Positions 1-10,049 of a stretch of 64,000 nucleotides of DNA are shown here, one piece after another; the stretch's first letter is position 1, and each line of letters opens with the position of its first letter. A program made the translations under genes and the position numbers. Source of the DNA: Psychrobacillus vulpis (GTDB taxonomy: Bacteria > Bacillota > Bacilli > Bacillales_A > Planococcaceae). The stretch spans positions 49,014 through 113,013 of the forward strand of contig NZ_VDGI01000015.1 of the NCBI RefSeq assembly GCF_006861825.1, given 5' to 3'. Below the pieces are notes generated by a model that made no database searches, had not been told where the DNA came from, and saw only the letters and a program-made list of their open reading frames with translations.

Positions 1-40
1 CGTCCCTTGCATATATGCAAGGGATGAGGGCTTTTTTATT
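1..40 (+). terminator. 3' end of a T-box leader (terminator) before hisS
   Basis: The window opens inside a hairpin whose arms TCCCTTGCAT and ATGCAAGGGA are followed by GAGGGCTTTTTTATT. It has the same layout as the terminator of the alaS T-box at 12.7 kb. A T-box terminator ahead of a hisS-aspS operon is common in Bacilli, so this is probably the end of one. The specifier loop and antiterminator lie outside the window, so amino-acid specificity cannot be read. Confidence 0.7.
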
Positions 41-64
41 TTTTATTTGAAGGGAGATAAAGTT

Positions 65-1357
65 ATGGATATTAAAGTACCTAGAGGAACACAAGACATA
101 TTGCCTAGTGATTCTGGTAAATGGCAAATAGTAGAGGAATTGATCAGAGAAACCTGTAGTTTGTTCCAATATAAAGAAATTAGAACTCCCATTTTTGAAC
201 ATACAGAATTATTTACAAGAAGTGTTGGGGATACGACGGATATCGTTCAAAAAGAAATGTATACATTTCAAGATCGTGGCGATCGATCATTAACATTAAG
301 ACCTGAAGGGACTGCTTCGACAGTTCGTGCATATGTAGAACATAAAATGTTTGGTTACGCTGACCAGCCAGTTAAATTGTATTATATGGGACCGATGTTC
401 CGATATGAGAGACAGCAAGCAGGAAGATACAGACAATTTGTTCAATTTGGAATTGAAGCGATTGGAAGTGCCGATCCAGCAATAGATGCAGAAGTAATCT
501 CATTGGCAATGTCCGTTTACCAAAAAGCAGGGTTAAAAAATTTGAAGCTTGTTATTAACTCTCTTGGAGATACAGAAAGCCGAGTTGCACACAAAGAGGC
601 GTTAGTAAATCACTTCGAACCACATATTAAAGAATTTTGCACAGATTGCCAAAATAGACTGCAAAAAAATCCACTTCGCATATTAGATTGTAAAGTTGAT
701 CGTAATAACCCATTAATGGCGTCAGCGCCATCTCTTGCAGATTTTTTAAACGATGAATCTGCTACTTATTTTGAAAAAGTAAAAGAATATTTGACCATTT
801 TAAATATTCCTTTTGTAGTGGATCCTAACTTAGTTCGCGGATTAGATTATTACAATCACACTGCATTTGAAATAATGAGTACTGCTGAAGGCTTAGGTGC
901 AATTACAACTTTAGCTGGCGGTGGGAGATACAATGGCCTTGTTGAAGAGCTTGGTGGACCAGAATCACCAGGAATTGGATTTGCAATGAGTATTGAACGA
1001 TTATTACTTGCTTTAGAGGCAGAGGATAATAATTGGGCAACCCTTTCTATGTTAGATGTATATGTAATTAGTATGGGAGAAGCTGCTAAGAAAAAAGCAG
1101 TGGAACTTACAAATGTATTCAGACAGAATAACATCACTTCAGAAATGGATTATTTAGATCGTAAAATAAAAACACAAATGAAGTCTGCGGATCGAATGAA
1201 AGCAAAATTTGTCCTCATAATAGGGGACGATGAACTTGAAAAAGAAAGTGTTATGCTTAAAAATTTGTCAAATGGAGAACAGCAACTGATACCACTAAAC
1301 AAATTAGTAGAGCAAGTAAAAAATAGTATTACAGCTTGGGTGGAGGAAGAAAAATGA
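65..1357 (+). CDS. hisS: Histidine--tRNA ligase
   Basis: Charges tRNA-His with histidine in the cytoplasm; class II synthetase of 430 aa, normal for the family. The N-terminus has the typical PRGTQDILP. Motif 2 ([14 protein letters not shown]) is near residue 112, and the histidine-specific LVRGLDYY is near residue 256. The C-terminal anticodon-binding domain fills the last 100 residues. The frame is open from a TTG at 47, but ATG at 65 is preferred: AAGGGAG lies 8 nt upstream and the protein then starts at the conserved MDIKVPRG. The stop overlaps the aspS start (ATGA), so the two are translationally coupled and probably share the T-box. Confidence 0.97.
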   Translation: MDIKVPRGTQDILPSDSGKWQIVEELIRETCSLFQYKEIRTPIFEHTELFTRSVGDTTDIVQKEMYTFQDRGDRSLTLRPEGTASTVRAYVEHKMFGYADQPVKLYYMGPMFRYERQQAGRYRQFVQFGIEAIGSADPAIDAEVISLAMSVYQKAGLKNLKLVINSLGDTESRVAHKEALVNHFEPHIKEFCTDCQNRLQKNPLRILDCKVDRNNPLMASAPSLADFLNDESATYFEKVKEYLTILNIPFVVDPNLVRGLDYYNHTAFEIMSTAEGLGAITTLAGGGRYNGLVEELGGPESPGIGFAMSIERLLLALEAEDNNWATLSMLDVYVISMGEAAKKKAVELTNVFRQNNITSEMDYLDRKIKTQMKSADRMKAKFVLIIGDDELEKESVMLKNLSNGEQQLIPLNKLVEQVKNSITAWVEEEK

Positions 1358-3138
1358 AAAGAACACATACTAGTGGAGAATTAAACATGCAACAAATTGG
1401 AGAAACTGTCCATTTAATCGGTTGGGTACAAAAACGAAGAGATTTAGGCGGACTTATTTTCGTAGATGTAAGAGATCGTTCAGGTATTGTGCAAGTAGTA
1501 TTTAATCCGGAAATTTCCGAAACAGCGATTCAAGTAGCAGATAAACTTCGTAATGAATACATCATTGAGGTACAGGGTACAGTAATTGCTCGAGCTGCAA
1601 ATCAAGTAAATCCCAATATGCCTTCTGGAGAGATTGAAGTACACGCAGCAGAAGTATCTATTATTAATGAAGCAAAGAATCCTCCTTTCGCAATTGAAAA
1701 TCAATCTGACGCTGGAGAAGATATTAGATTAAAATATCGTTACTTAGATTTAAGAAGACCAGTAATGTACGACACGTTTAAGATGCGATCAGACATTACT
1801 AAAACAGTTAGACGTTTTTTGGATGAAGAAGGCTTTTTGGAAGTAGAAACACCTATTTTAACAAAGTCTACTCCAGAAGGAGCACGTGATTATTTAGTGC
1901 CAAGTCGAGTGCATAGCGGTGAATTTTATGCATTACCTCAATCGCCACAATTGTTTAAGCAAATGCTAATGGTTGCTGGATTCGAAAAGTATTATCAAAT
2001 TGCTAGATGCTTCCGAGATGAAGATTTACGTGCAGACCGTCAACCAGAATTTACTCAAATCGATATGGAAATGAGTTTCCTATCTATGGATGAGATTCTG
2101 GAAATGAATGAGCGTATGATGAAAAAAGTGATGAAAGACGTCAAAGGCATAGATGTGACAATCCCGTTCCAACGTATGGATTACGATGAAGCAATGGCGC
2201 GATTTGGTTCGGATAAACCTGATGTTCGCTTTGGATTAGAGTTAGTAAACTTATCCGAAATCGTGAAGGATAGTGCATTTAAAGTTTTTGCATCTGCGAT
2301 TGAAAATGGAGGAGAAGTTAAGGCGATTAATGTGAAAGGTGCCGCTGATAACTATTCTCGAAAAGATATCGATGCACTTGGTGAATTTGCAGGAGTTTAT
2401 GGAGCAAAAGGACTTGCTTGGTTAAAAGTAGATGAAGAAGGTCTAAAAGGTCCAATTGCGAAGTTTTTCGAAGGAGAAGCGGCAACTAGTTTAATTGAAA
2501 CTTTAGAAGCAACTGCAGGAGATTTACTGTTATTCGTTGCAGATAAAAAATCAGTAGTAGCAGATGCTCTAGGAGCACTTCGCTTAAAACTTGGGAAAGA
2601 TCTTCAATTAATCGATGAAAACCGCTTTGAATTTCTTTGGGTTATTAACTGGCCGTTATTTGAATATGATGAAAAAGATGGGCGTTACAAAGCTGCTCAC
2701 CATCCTTTCACAAGACCGTTCGAAGAAGATCTGCCTTTAATGGATACAGATCCAAGTAAAGTCCGAGCACAAGCATATGACTTAGTTTTAAATGGTTATG
2801 AACTCGGTGGAGGATCACTACGTATATATTCAAGAGAAGTTCAAGAAAAAATGTTTGAAATACTTGGATTCTCACAGGAAGAAGCGAAAGCACAGTTTGG
2901 TTTCCTAATGGAAGCGTTCGAATATGGTACTCCTCCACATGGCGGTGTTGCTTTTGGTTTGGATCGTGTCGTAATGTTACTTTCAGGTAGTACAAACTTA
3001 CGCGATACAATCGCATTTCCGAAAACGGCAAGTGCAAGTTGCTTGTTAACTCAAGCGCCTAGTACTGTAGCCACAGCTCAACTTGAGGAATTAAGCCTAA
3101 ACGTAATTGTTCAGAATAGTGAAAAAATAACGCAATAA
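1354..3138 (+). CDS. aspS: Aspartate--tRNA ligase
   Basis: Charges tRNA-Asp, possibly also tRNA-Asn if non-discriminating. The 594 aa contain an N-terminal OB-fold anticodon-binding domain (about 1-105), class II catalytic motifs ([20 protein letters not shown] near 216; [13 protein letters not shown] near 530) and the bacterial GAD insertion between them. ATG at 1354 overlaps the hisS stop and has GGAGGA upstream; the frame opens earlier without a better ribosome site. The hisS-aspS order is typical of Bacillales. It is followed by 6S RNA, which has its own promoter. Confidence 0.97.
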   Translation: MKRTHTSGELNMQQIGETVHLIGWVQKRRDLGGLIFVDVRDRSGIVQVVFNPEISETAIQVADKLRNEYIIEVQGTVIARAANQVNPNMPSGEIEVHAAEVSIINEAKNPPFAIENQSDAGEDIRLKYRYLDLRRPVMYDTFKMRSDITKTVRRFLDEEGFLEVETPILTKSTPEGARDYLVPSRVHSGEFYALPQSPQLFKQMLMVAGFEKYYQIARCFRDEDLRADRQPEFTQIDMEMSFLSMDEILEMNERMMKKVMKDVKGIDVTIPFQRMDYDEAMARFGSDKPDVRFGLELVNLSEIVKDSAFKVFASAIENGGEVKAINVKGAADNYSRKDIDALGEFAGVYGAKGLAWLKVDEEGLKGPIAKFFEGEAATSLIETLEATAGDLLLFVADKKSVVADALGALRLKLGKDLQLIDENRFEFLWVINWPLFEYDEKDGRYKAAHHPFTRPFEEDLPLMDTDPSKVRAQAYDLVLNGYELGGGSLRIYSREVQEKMFEILGFSQEEAKAQFGFLMEAFEYGTPPHGGVAFGLDRVVMLLSGSTNLRDTIAFPKTASASCLLTQAPSTVATAQLEELSLNVIVQNSEKITQ

Positions 3139-3143
3139 AATAA

Positions 3144-3172
3144 TTGAAGTTTCAAAATACGTATGCTATTAT
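3144..3172 (+). promoter_or_regulatory. Sigma-A type promoter of the 6S RNA gene
   Basis: TTGAAG (3144-3149) and TATTAT (3167-3172) are 17 bp apart, just after the aspS stop. The implied start near 3179 falls immediately before the closing stem of the 6S RNA. Read by eye only. Confidence 0.6.
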
Positions 3173-3178
3173 ACAAGT

Positions 3179-3419
3179 AATACGAATCCTGATGTGTTCG
3201 CAACATGCCAATCAGTTTTGACCGAACAATTTATATCGTCGGGAGTCTAACTTTTATTACAAATGACATGCCTCCATTGAGGACGTCAGGCATAATAAAG
3301 AGGACACCCACCTGCTGAGTGCGGGTTCAAAACGATACGCTTTCATTTGACGGCACGATTGGGATTCGTCCTTACATTGATCAATTTCCCCTCTAGCAAC
3401 AATTGCTGGAGGGTTTTTC
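3179..3419 (+). ncRNA. ssrS: 6S RNA (6S-1 / BsrA type)
   Basis: This lies between aspS and tcdA, exactly where B. subtilis has bsrA. The ends form a closing stem: ACGAATCC at 3182-3189 pairs with GGATTCGT at 3362-3369. The CCTGATGTGTTCG segment after it resembles the 5' part of Bacillus 6S RNAs. The large internal region would hold the central bubble that mimics an open promoter and binds the sigma-A holoenzyme to restrain transcription in stationary phase. The mature RNA probably ends near 3370-3390; the span given includes the terminator. The call rests on synteny and structure, not a covariance search. Confidence 0.85.
3389..3419 (+). terminator. Terminator of the 6S RNA
   Basis: A GC-containing hairpin (CCCTCTAGCAA / TTGCTGGAGGG, with one T-G pair) is followed by TTTTTC. 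It separates the 6S transcript from tcdA. Confidence 0.85.
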
Positions 3420-3465
3420 ATGGAAACTATTCCGACTAATTTTATATAAATGGAGTGTTTTATAT

Positions 3466-4227
3466 ATGTTACATCAATTTTCTAGAAATGAGCTTGCAAT
3501 AGGTAAAGAAGGCGTGGATTTATTAAAAAATACGACCGTGGCAATCTTAGGAGTTGGAGGAGTTGGCTCTTTCGCTGCAGAAGCATGTGCAAGAAGTGGG
3601 GTTGGTCGAATTATTTTAGTCGATAAGGACAATGTTGATATTACTAATATTAATAGACAGCTTGTAGCTTATATTTCGACGATAGGTCGCTCTAAATCAG
3701 AGGTAATGAAAGAACGTATAGCAGATATTAATCCAGAATGTGAAGTGATTGATATGCATATGTTTTATACGGAAGAAACATTTGAACAATTCTTTGCAAT
3801 GAATATTGATTACGTAATCGATGCTTCTGATACGATTATTTACAAAATACATTTGATGAAAGAGTGCTTAAAAAGAGGCATTAAAATTATTTCAAGTATG
3901 GGTGCTGCTAATAAAACAGATCCTACCCGTTTTAAAATAGCGGATATATCTAAAACACATACAGATCCAATCGCGAAAATAATTCGAACTAAATTACGAA
4001 AAGAAGATCGTATTACAAAAGGGATTCCAGTCGTGTTTTCCGATGAAAGTCCAATTATTGTTCGAGAAGATGTTGTGGAGACAGTAGGAAAGCCAGATGC
4101 AGCAATTCGTAAAGCGAAAATGCCACCATCTTCGAATGCGTTTGTACCATCGTCAGTTGGTTTAATATGTGCAAGTTGGGTAATAAATGATATTACTAGG
4201 GAAATTCATATTAATCGAGTGCAATAA
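3466..4227 (+). CDS. tcdA: tRNA threonylcarbamoyladenosine dehydratase
   Basis: An E1-like ThiF/MoeB/HesA-family enzyme of 253 aa that cyclises t6A37 of ANN-decoding tRNAs to ct6A using ATP. The nucleotide-binding loop GVGGVGSFAAE is near residue 29, followed by VDKDNVDITNINRQL, typical of the E1 fold. The frame extends upstream to a TTG inside the 6S terminator. ATG at 3466 is chosen because GGAG lies about 10 nt upstream and the family N-terminus (LHQFSRNELAIG) begins there. This is the B. subtilis yrvM locus. Confidence 0.93.
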   Translation: MLHQFSRNELAIGKEGVDLLKNTTVAILGVGGVGSFAAEACARSGVGRIILVDKDNVDITNINRQLVAYISTIGRSKSEVMKERIADINPECEVIDMHMFYTEETFEQFFAMNIDYVIDASDTIIYKIHLMKECLKRGIKIISSMGAANKTDPTRFKIADISKTHTDPIAKIIRTKLRKEDRITKGIPVVFSDESPIIVREDVVETVGKPDAAIRKAKMPPSSNAFVPSSVGLICASWVINDITREIHINRVQ

Positions 4228-4305
4228 TTAGTTGAAGTTTTTTCCTATTCCCATATACTATAATTACAGCAGTATAAAAAGTGAAGTAATAAGGAGGAGA
4301 ACGTA

Positions 4306-4500
4306 ATGACTGAAACAAATAACCAAGATGCACCGAAAAAGAAAATGACATTGCAAGAAGCAGTAAAGCAAAAGCTAGAAGAAAAGAAGAAACTATCTTC
4401 TGGTGGAAAAGGTACAGGAAATGGACCAGCAACAAATCAAAAAATGAAAAGTCAGCAAACAAAAAAAGTTAGTAATACAAGACGTAAAATGGGTGTGTAA
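4306..4500 (+). CDS. Small basic conserved-looking protein, unknown function
   Basis: A 64-residue, lysine-rich, hydrophilic protein without membrane segment or cysteines. The N-terminal half (TLQEAVKQKLEEKKKL) could form a helix; the rest is rich in Gly, Ser, Asn and basic residues and ends in RRKMGV, so it may be disordered and could bind nucleic acid. AAGGAGGAG 6 nt upstream of ATG 4306 and a terminator after the stop support a real gene. A possible promoter, TTGAAG (4232) and TATACT (4254), lies upstream. I do not recognise the family. Confidence 0.75.
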   Translation: MTETNNQDAPKKKMTLQEAVKQKLEEKKKLSSGGKGTGNGPATNQKMKSQQTKKVSNTRRKMGV

Positions 4501-4580
4501 AAGAAACACTCCTTAGAATTTAATGCAATATGTTCTGCGAAAAGATTACTACATAGAATAAATGTAGTAAAACTTATAAA

Positions 4581-4613
4581 TCCAGTCTAGTATTAATCTA
4601 GACTGGATTTTTA
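4581..4613 (+). terminator. Rho-independent terminator
   Basis: A perfect 10-bp stem TCCAGTCTAG / CTAGACTGGA with a 7-nt loop is followed by TTTTT. It ends the small gene at 4306 and precedes the intergenic repeat island. Confidence 0.85.
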
Positions 4614-4665
4614 ATTTGAATATAGGTTATCTTTTTAAAGAATATGAAAGTATATAAATTTATAG

Positions 4666-5030
4666 AATGGATTCCGTTCCAAGCGGACTCTTTCCGCGGG
4701 CGTTGCCTCAGCCTCCTCGCTACGAGGGCGCTGAAAAAGTGTCATTCAAATAAATTATCTATCAAATAGTCCTAAGAGTATTTAGCGCTTTGGCATTCGC
4801 TTTCCGCGGGCGAGCGCCGAGCCTCCTCCTACGCTTCGCTTCGTGCGGGGTCTCGTCTGTCTCGCTTTCCCGCAGGAGCCTCATGCGTCGCGCTATATTC
4901 TCTTAAATAAATACAGCAAATTGTTCCTCCAAAAATACTAATTCGAGTTTTTCAGTGCCCTCCTCGCTACGCTGTGGGGTCTTCGACTAACGCTTATCCC
5001 GCTGGAGTCGCCGATTTTCACTACAACCAT
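4666..5030. repeat. GC-rich intergenic palindromic repeat, interrupted copy
   Basis: About 115 bp of repeat sequence (segments such as TTTCCGCGGGCGTTGCC, TGTGGGGTCTTCGACTAACG and GCTGGAGTCGCCG) stands out from the AT-rich surroundings. The same repeat occurs at 41.9 kb and 58.1 kb. This copy is split by the small mobile element at 4724-4962. The gap 4614-5088 between the terminator and the rarA stop holds only this repeat and its insert. Confidence 0.8.
4724..4962. mobile_element. MITE-like element, copy A (239 bp)
   Basis: The left end GAGGGCGCTGAAAAA and right end TTTTTCAGTGCCCTC are inverted repeats. CTCGCTAC is duplicated directly on both sides (4716-4723 and 4963-4970). No transposase is encoded. 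The interior matches copy B at 20.2 kb in reverse orientation, except for an extra 65 bp bounded by CGCTTTCC direct repeats (4798 and 4863). It sits inside a GC-rich intergenic repeat. Confidence 0.8.
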
Positions 5031-5088
5031 CTAGTATAGAAAAATGTATTCATGCTCTTTCTATTCTAGTATTTTTACGGAGTACTTA

Positions 5089-6372
5089 TTATTCTTTTTT
5101 AAATTTTTCTATACGGTGATAAATCGCAGCAAGACGTCTTTCTTCACCAGCCTCTATTGGCTTATAAAATTGTGTCCCAATCAAATTTTCTGGAAGATAA
5201 TTTTGTTTCACCCAACCACCAAAAGTACCAATTTTATGATTATGCGGATATATATAACCTCCATGACCAAGTTCGCTTGCTCCTGTGTAATGGGTGTCTT
5301 TTAAATGACTTGGAATATCTCCAGTTTTCCCTTGATGAATACTTGAAATTGCCGCATCAAGTGCAGCGTAAGCGGAATTCGATTTCTCAGATAAACACAT
5401 TAAAACGATTGCATTTGCTAATGGAATACGTGCTTCTGGCAGACCAAGTCTTTCAGCTGCTTGAATGGCTGCAAGTACTTGTGGTCCAACGGAAGGATTA
5501 GCAAGGCCGATATCTTCATAGGACATGACGAGAAGTCTTCTAGAAACAGCTACTAAATCTCCATTTTCAAGTAAATGAGCTAAGTAATATAGTGCCGCAT
5601 CTGTGTCACTTCCACGAACAGATTTTTGTAATGCAGACAAAAGATTATAAAAGTGTGATCCTTTTTTATCTCCAAAAACTCCTACTCGATCAATTAAACT
5701 GTTCAAAATAGAATCCTCTATTACTGTGACTCCATTCTGTTCGAAACTTGCGAATACGGTAGATTCAAGCAATGTTAATGCTTTTCTAGCGTCTCCATTT
5801 GCTGCATCCGCAATTTTTTTTCTTTGGTCGTCAGTTAGATCAATTTTTGTTTGACCGAGTCCTTTTTCTTTATCTTGCAGGGCTCTTTGCAGTAACATAT
5901 CTACATCTTCTGTCGTGAGTCGCTTAAGTTGTTTGATTTCGCCACAACGAGATCGTATTGCAGGGTTTACATCATGAAATGGATTTTCTGTTGTTGCACC
6001 GATTAAAATAATAGACCCATTTTCTACATGGGGTAAAAGTGTGTCCTGTTGTAGCTTATTAAATCGATGAATTTCGTCTAAAAACAAAATCACTTTACCA
6101 CTTAGCCTTGCATCGGCTACAACATCTTCTACATCTTTTTTGCCGGCCTTAGTAGCATTTAATGCAATAAAAGGGAGTTTTGTTGTACCTGCAATTGCAA
6201 AAGCAAGTGAAGTTTTCCCAACACCGGGGTCACCGTATAAAAGCATAGAAGGTACATGTCCATTTTTTATCATTTTATATAATGCCGTATCACTTCCAAT
6301 GACATGTTGTTGACCGGCTATTTCATCAATTGTATGAGGTCTCATACGATATGCTAATGGTTCATTATGCAA
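5089..6372 (-). CDS. rarA: Replication-associated recombination ATPase RarA (MgsA)
   Basis: A clamp-loader-like AAA+ ATPase acting at stalled or gapped replication forks. The 427 aa show Walker A GDPGVGKT (47-54), Walker B LDEIHRF (about 98-104), sensor residues around ATTENP, and the C-terminal MgsA tetramerisation region ([17 protein letters not shown] segment). The start codon is TTG (the homologous N-terminus [12 protein letters not shown] starts there), with AAGGAGA about 8 nt upstream on the minus strand. It is transcribed away from cymR, as yrvN is in B. subtilis. Confidence 0.95.
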   Translation of the reverse strand: MHNEPLAYRMRPHTIDEIAGQQHVIGSDTALYKMIKNGHVPSMLLYGDPGVGKTSLAFAIAGTTKLPFIALNATKAGKKDVEDVVADARLSGKVILFLDEIHRFNKLQQDTLLPHVENGSIILIGATTENPFHDVNPAIRSRCGEIKQLKRLTTEDVDMLLQRALQDKEKGLGQTKIDLTDDQRKKIADAANGDARKALTLLESTVFASFEQNGVTVIEDSILNSLIDRVGVFGDKKGSHFYNLLSALQKSVRGSDTDAALYYLAHLLENGDLVAVSRRLLVMSYEDIGLANPSVGPQVLAAIQAAERLGLPEARIPLANAIVLMCLSEKSNSAYAALDAAISSIHQGKTGDIPSHLKDTHYTGASELGHGGYIYPHNHKIGTFGGWVKQNYLPENLIGTQFYKPIEAGEERRLAAIYHRIEKFKKE

Positions 6373-6561
6373 AATGATCTCTCCTTACTCAAGTCTAGCT
6401 ATAACGTTGTTGTTATTTAGACAGTCGGTTCTTAATTTATTTCGTACGTGTGTTCTATCATTATATCGAAGTTTACTGGAAAAGTCATTTTGAAGTCGTT
6501 CTATCCATGAATTATGCTATACTTATGAAAGAATTTTTACTAACTTTTGAGGTGAAATGTA

Positions 6562-6984
6562 TTGAAGATATCGACGAAAGGGCGCTACGGACTAACTATA
6601 ATGATAGCGTTAGGAAAACAATTTGGAGAAGGGCCAGTAGCTTTGCGCCAAATTGCTGCTGACCATGATTTATCTGAAGCGTACCTAGAACAAATCGTTT
6701 CTCCGCTAAGAAATGCAGGACTCGTTAAAAGTGTACGGGGGGCTTATGGCGGATATATGCTGGCAAAAGACCCTAGTGTACTTACCGCTGGAGATGTAAT
6801 TAGAGTTTTAGAGGGACCAATACAACCTGTAGAGGGCATTGAAAACGAAGAACCACCACAGCGTGAATTATGGATGCGTATTCGAGATGCTGTTAAAAAT
6901 GTGCTAGATACAACAACAATTGAAGATTTGGCACAATACACGGAAGAAAATCCGGATAATACTGGATATATGTTTTATATTTAA
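6562..6984 (+). CDS. cymR: Cysteine metabolism repressor CymR (Rrf2 family)
   Basis: A 140-aa winged-helix regulator. In B. subtilis CymR with CysK represses cystine uptake and cysteine synthesis genes. The N-terminus MKISTKGRYGLTIMIALG, the recognition region SEAYLEQIVSPLRNAGLV and the C-terminal YMFYI match CymR closely. It lacks the cysteine cluster of IscR-type Rrf2 proteins, as expected for CymR. The start is TTG at 6562 with GAGGTG 6 nt upstream. It stands directly before a cysteine desulfurase and mnmA. Confidence 0.93.
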   Translation: MKISTKGRYGLTIMIALGKQFGEGPVALRQIAADHDLSEAYLEQIVSPLRNAGLVKSVRGAYGGYMLAKDPSVLTAGDVIRVLEGPIQPVEGIENEEPPQRELWMRIRDAVKNVLDTTTIEDLAQYTEENPDNTGYMFYI

Positions 6985-6998
6985 GGAGCAGTTTGAAA

Positions 6999-8135
6999 AT
7001 GACTAGAATTTATTTAGATCATGCAGCTACAACACCAATGGCAGAAGAAGTAATAAAAACATTCACAGATGAAATGAATAATGAATTTGGTAATGCTTCA
7101 AGTATTCATCATACAGGTAGAAATGCTAGAAAAAAATTAGACAATGCTAGAACTATTCTTGCTGCAAGTATTGGTGCATATGAAACAGAAGTAACAATTA
7201 CAAGTGGTGGAACAGAAGCAGATAATTACGCTGTTTTTGGTACAGCATATTCTAGGAAAAATGAAGGGAAGCATATTGTTACAACGCAAGTTGAGCATCA
7301 CGCGATTCTTCACGCATGCGAACAATTGGAACGTGAAGGATTTGAAGTAACGTACTTACCTGTAAGTAAAGAAGGAATTGTCGATGTCAATGACTTGAAA
7401 AATTCCCTTCGAGAGGATACTATTTTAGTTTCTGTTATGTATGGAAATAACGAGGTTGGTTCGATACAACCGATTCGTGAAATTGGAGAAATTTTGAAAG
7501 GTCACACTGCTTATTTTCATACAGATGCAGTGCAGGCATATGGAAGTATCCCGATTAATGTAAATGATCTACAAGTAGATTTACTAAGTGTTTCTAGTCA
7601 TAAGATTAATGGACCAAAAGGTATTGGTTTTTTATATCAACGTAAAGGAATTCACTTGAAGTCATTATTTTATGGTGGACAACAGGAAAGAAAAAAACGT
7701 GCAGGAACTGAAAACGTACCAGCAATAGTTGCATTTGCAAAAGCAGTTGAATTAAAACAACATCAACTAGAAAAAAGCATAAGCCATTATAAGCAGTTAA
7801 AGAGTACTTTCCTTAGCCAACTTGAAAGTGATGGAGTTGAGTTCACTGTTAACGGATCGAAGGAACAAGTACTATCACATGTATTAAACATAAGTATTCC
7901 AAAAACAGACGTTGAAACATTTTTAGTACAATTAGATCTTGCAGGAATTGATGCTTCAAGTGGATCCGCATGTACTGCTGGTTCCATTGATCCATCACAT
8001 GTTTTAGTAGCGATGTACGGGGAAAACACACCCGAACTTCGAAATTCAGTTCGTTTTAGTTTTGGTATTAGTAATACAGAGCAACAAGTTATCGATGCAG
8101 CAAAGAAAATAAGTAAAATTATTCTAGGTTCATAA
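6999..8135 (+). CDS. yrvO: Cysteine desulfurase (YrvO/IscS-like)
   Basis: A PLP enzyme of 378 aa that takes sulfur from cysteine as a persulfide. The PLP lysine is K202 in SSHKINGPKG and the sulfur-carrying cysteine is C325 in SSGSACTAGS. ATG 6999 has AAGGAG 10 nt upstream; a TTG at 6993 is too close. It lies 14 nt after cymR and 26 nt before mnmA, so its likely role is sulfur donor to MnmA for tRNA 2-thiouridine, as shown for YrvO in B. subtilis. Confidence 0.94.
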   Translation: MTRIYLDHAATTPMAEEVIKTFTDEMNNEFGNASSIHHTGRNARKKLDNARTILAASIGAYETEVTITSGGTEADNYAVFGTAYSRKNEGKHIVTTQVEHHAILHACEQLEREGFEVTYLPVSKEGIVDVNDLKNSLREDTILVSVMYGNNEVGSIQPIREIGEILKGHTAYFHTDAVQAYGSIPINVNDLQVDLLSVSSHKINGPKGIGFLYQRKGIHLKSLFYGGQQERKKRAGTENVPAIVAFAKAVELKQHQLEKSISHYKQLKSTFLSQLESDGVEFTVNGSKEQVLSHVLNISIPKTDVETFLVQLDLAGIDASSGSACTAGSIDPSHVLVAMYGENTPELRNSVRFSFGISNTEQQVIDAAKKISKIILGS

Positions 8136-8161
8136 TGAATAATTGAAATGAGTGAGTATAA

Positions 8162-9274
<1,113 letters not shown>

Positions 9275-9288
9275 TTGGAGGAAGTAAA

Positions 9289-9945
9289 GTGAACTACAAT
9301 GAGTTAGGTATACAAGCAATTCAAGAAGAAAATTATGAAAAAGCAGCTGAGTATTTTACAAAAGCTATTGAAGAAAACCCAGATGAAGCGATTGGGTATA
9401 TAAATTTTGGCAACCTATTAGCGTCTATGAACGAAAATGAACGTGCAGAAAGATTTTTTCAAAAGGGAATTACTTTAGATGAACAAGCAGCTACAGCTTA
9501 CTATAGTCTAGCCAATTTATATTATGATGTAGAACGCTATGAAGAGGCTGCTAAGCTTTACGAAAAAGCAATTTCTAATGGAATTGAAGGTCCAGATGCG
9601 TATTATATGTTAGGGAAAAGCTTTGAAAAATGTGGACAAACAAAACTATCTCTTCCTTATTTACAAAGAGCTTATGAACTAGATTCAAGTGATGGTCAGA
9701 TTAAATTATCTTATGCCATTGCTTTAGCAAGTTTTGAAATGTTTAAAGAAGCAGAACCTATTTTAAAAGAGATTTTGGAAGCGGATCATGAAAATGCAGA
9801 TGCACATTATAACTTAGGTATTTTATATGCAGTCTCCACTAGCGATACCGAAGCTGCCCTTTATCATTTGAAGGAAGCATTTACAATTCAACCAGGATAT
9901 GACCAAGCACGATATGTGTATGATATGATTTCTCTTCGCAATTAA
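9289..9945 (+). CDS. yrrB: TPR-repeat protein (YrrB-like)
   Basis: A 218-aa soluble protein made almost wholly of tetratricopeptide repeats (for example EKAAEYFTKAIEENPDEAIG and EEAAKLYEKAISNGIEGPDA), usually a protein-protein scaffold. It starts with GTG at 9289 behind TTGGAGGAAG, 14 nt after mnmA, so it is co-transcribed. The B. subtilis equivalent YrrB also lies between mnmA and recD2. The partner is not evident from sequence. Confidence 0.88.
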   Translation: MNYNELGIQAIQEENYEKAAEYFTKAIEENPDEAIGYINFGNLLASMNENERAERFFQKGITLDEQAATAYYSLANLYYDVERYEEAAKLYEKAISNGIEGPDAYYMLGKSFEKCGQTKLSLPYLQRAYELDSSDGQIKLSYAIALASFEMFKEAEPILKEILEADHENADAHYNLGILYAVSTSDTEAALYHLKEAFTIQPGYDQARYVYDMISLRN

Positions 9946-9949
9946 TCTA

Positions 9950-10035
9950 ATCCAGCATTTACTTCGACGAGCTCGAGCGGGTTAAACCACGCTGAATTGC
10001 GTTAATTGGCTCTGGCGTAATTGATGAAATATTAT
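9950..10035 (+). repeat. Short copy of an intergenic repeat before recD2
   Basis: This stretch contains CTGAATTGCGTTAATTGG, CTCTGGCG and TAATTGATGAAA in the same order as the longer repeat before mtnN (23.94-24.07 kb), but lacks that copy's middle section. The junction is at a GGCG shared by both sides. It ends about 20 nt before the recD2 start. Confidence 0.55.
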
Positions 10036-10049
10036 TTGGAGGCGGTAGT

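Noticed and set aside
1336..1353. Earlier start of aspS inside hisS
   Set aside because: The GGAGGA ribosome site lies after that start, and the protein family begins at [10 protein letters not shown].
5044..5304. ORFs antisense to rarA (also 5157-5501)
   Set aside because: RarA on the minus strand is conserved over its whole length; these are shadow frames.
6450..6662. 70-codon ORF overlapping the cymR start
   Set aside because: It is out of frame with cymR, which is clearly real, and covers the cymR promoter area.
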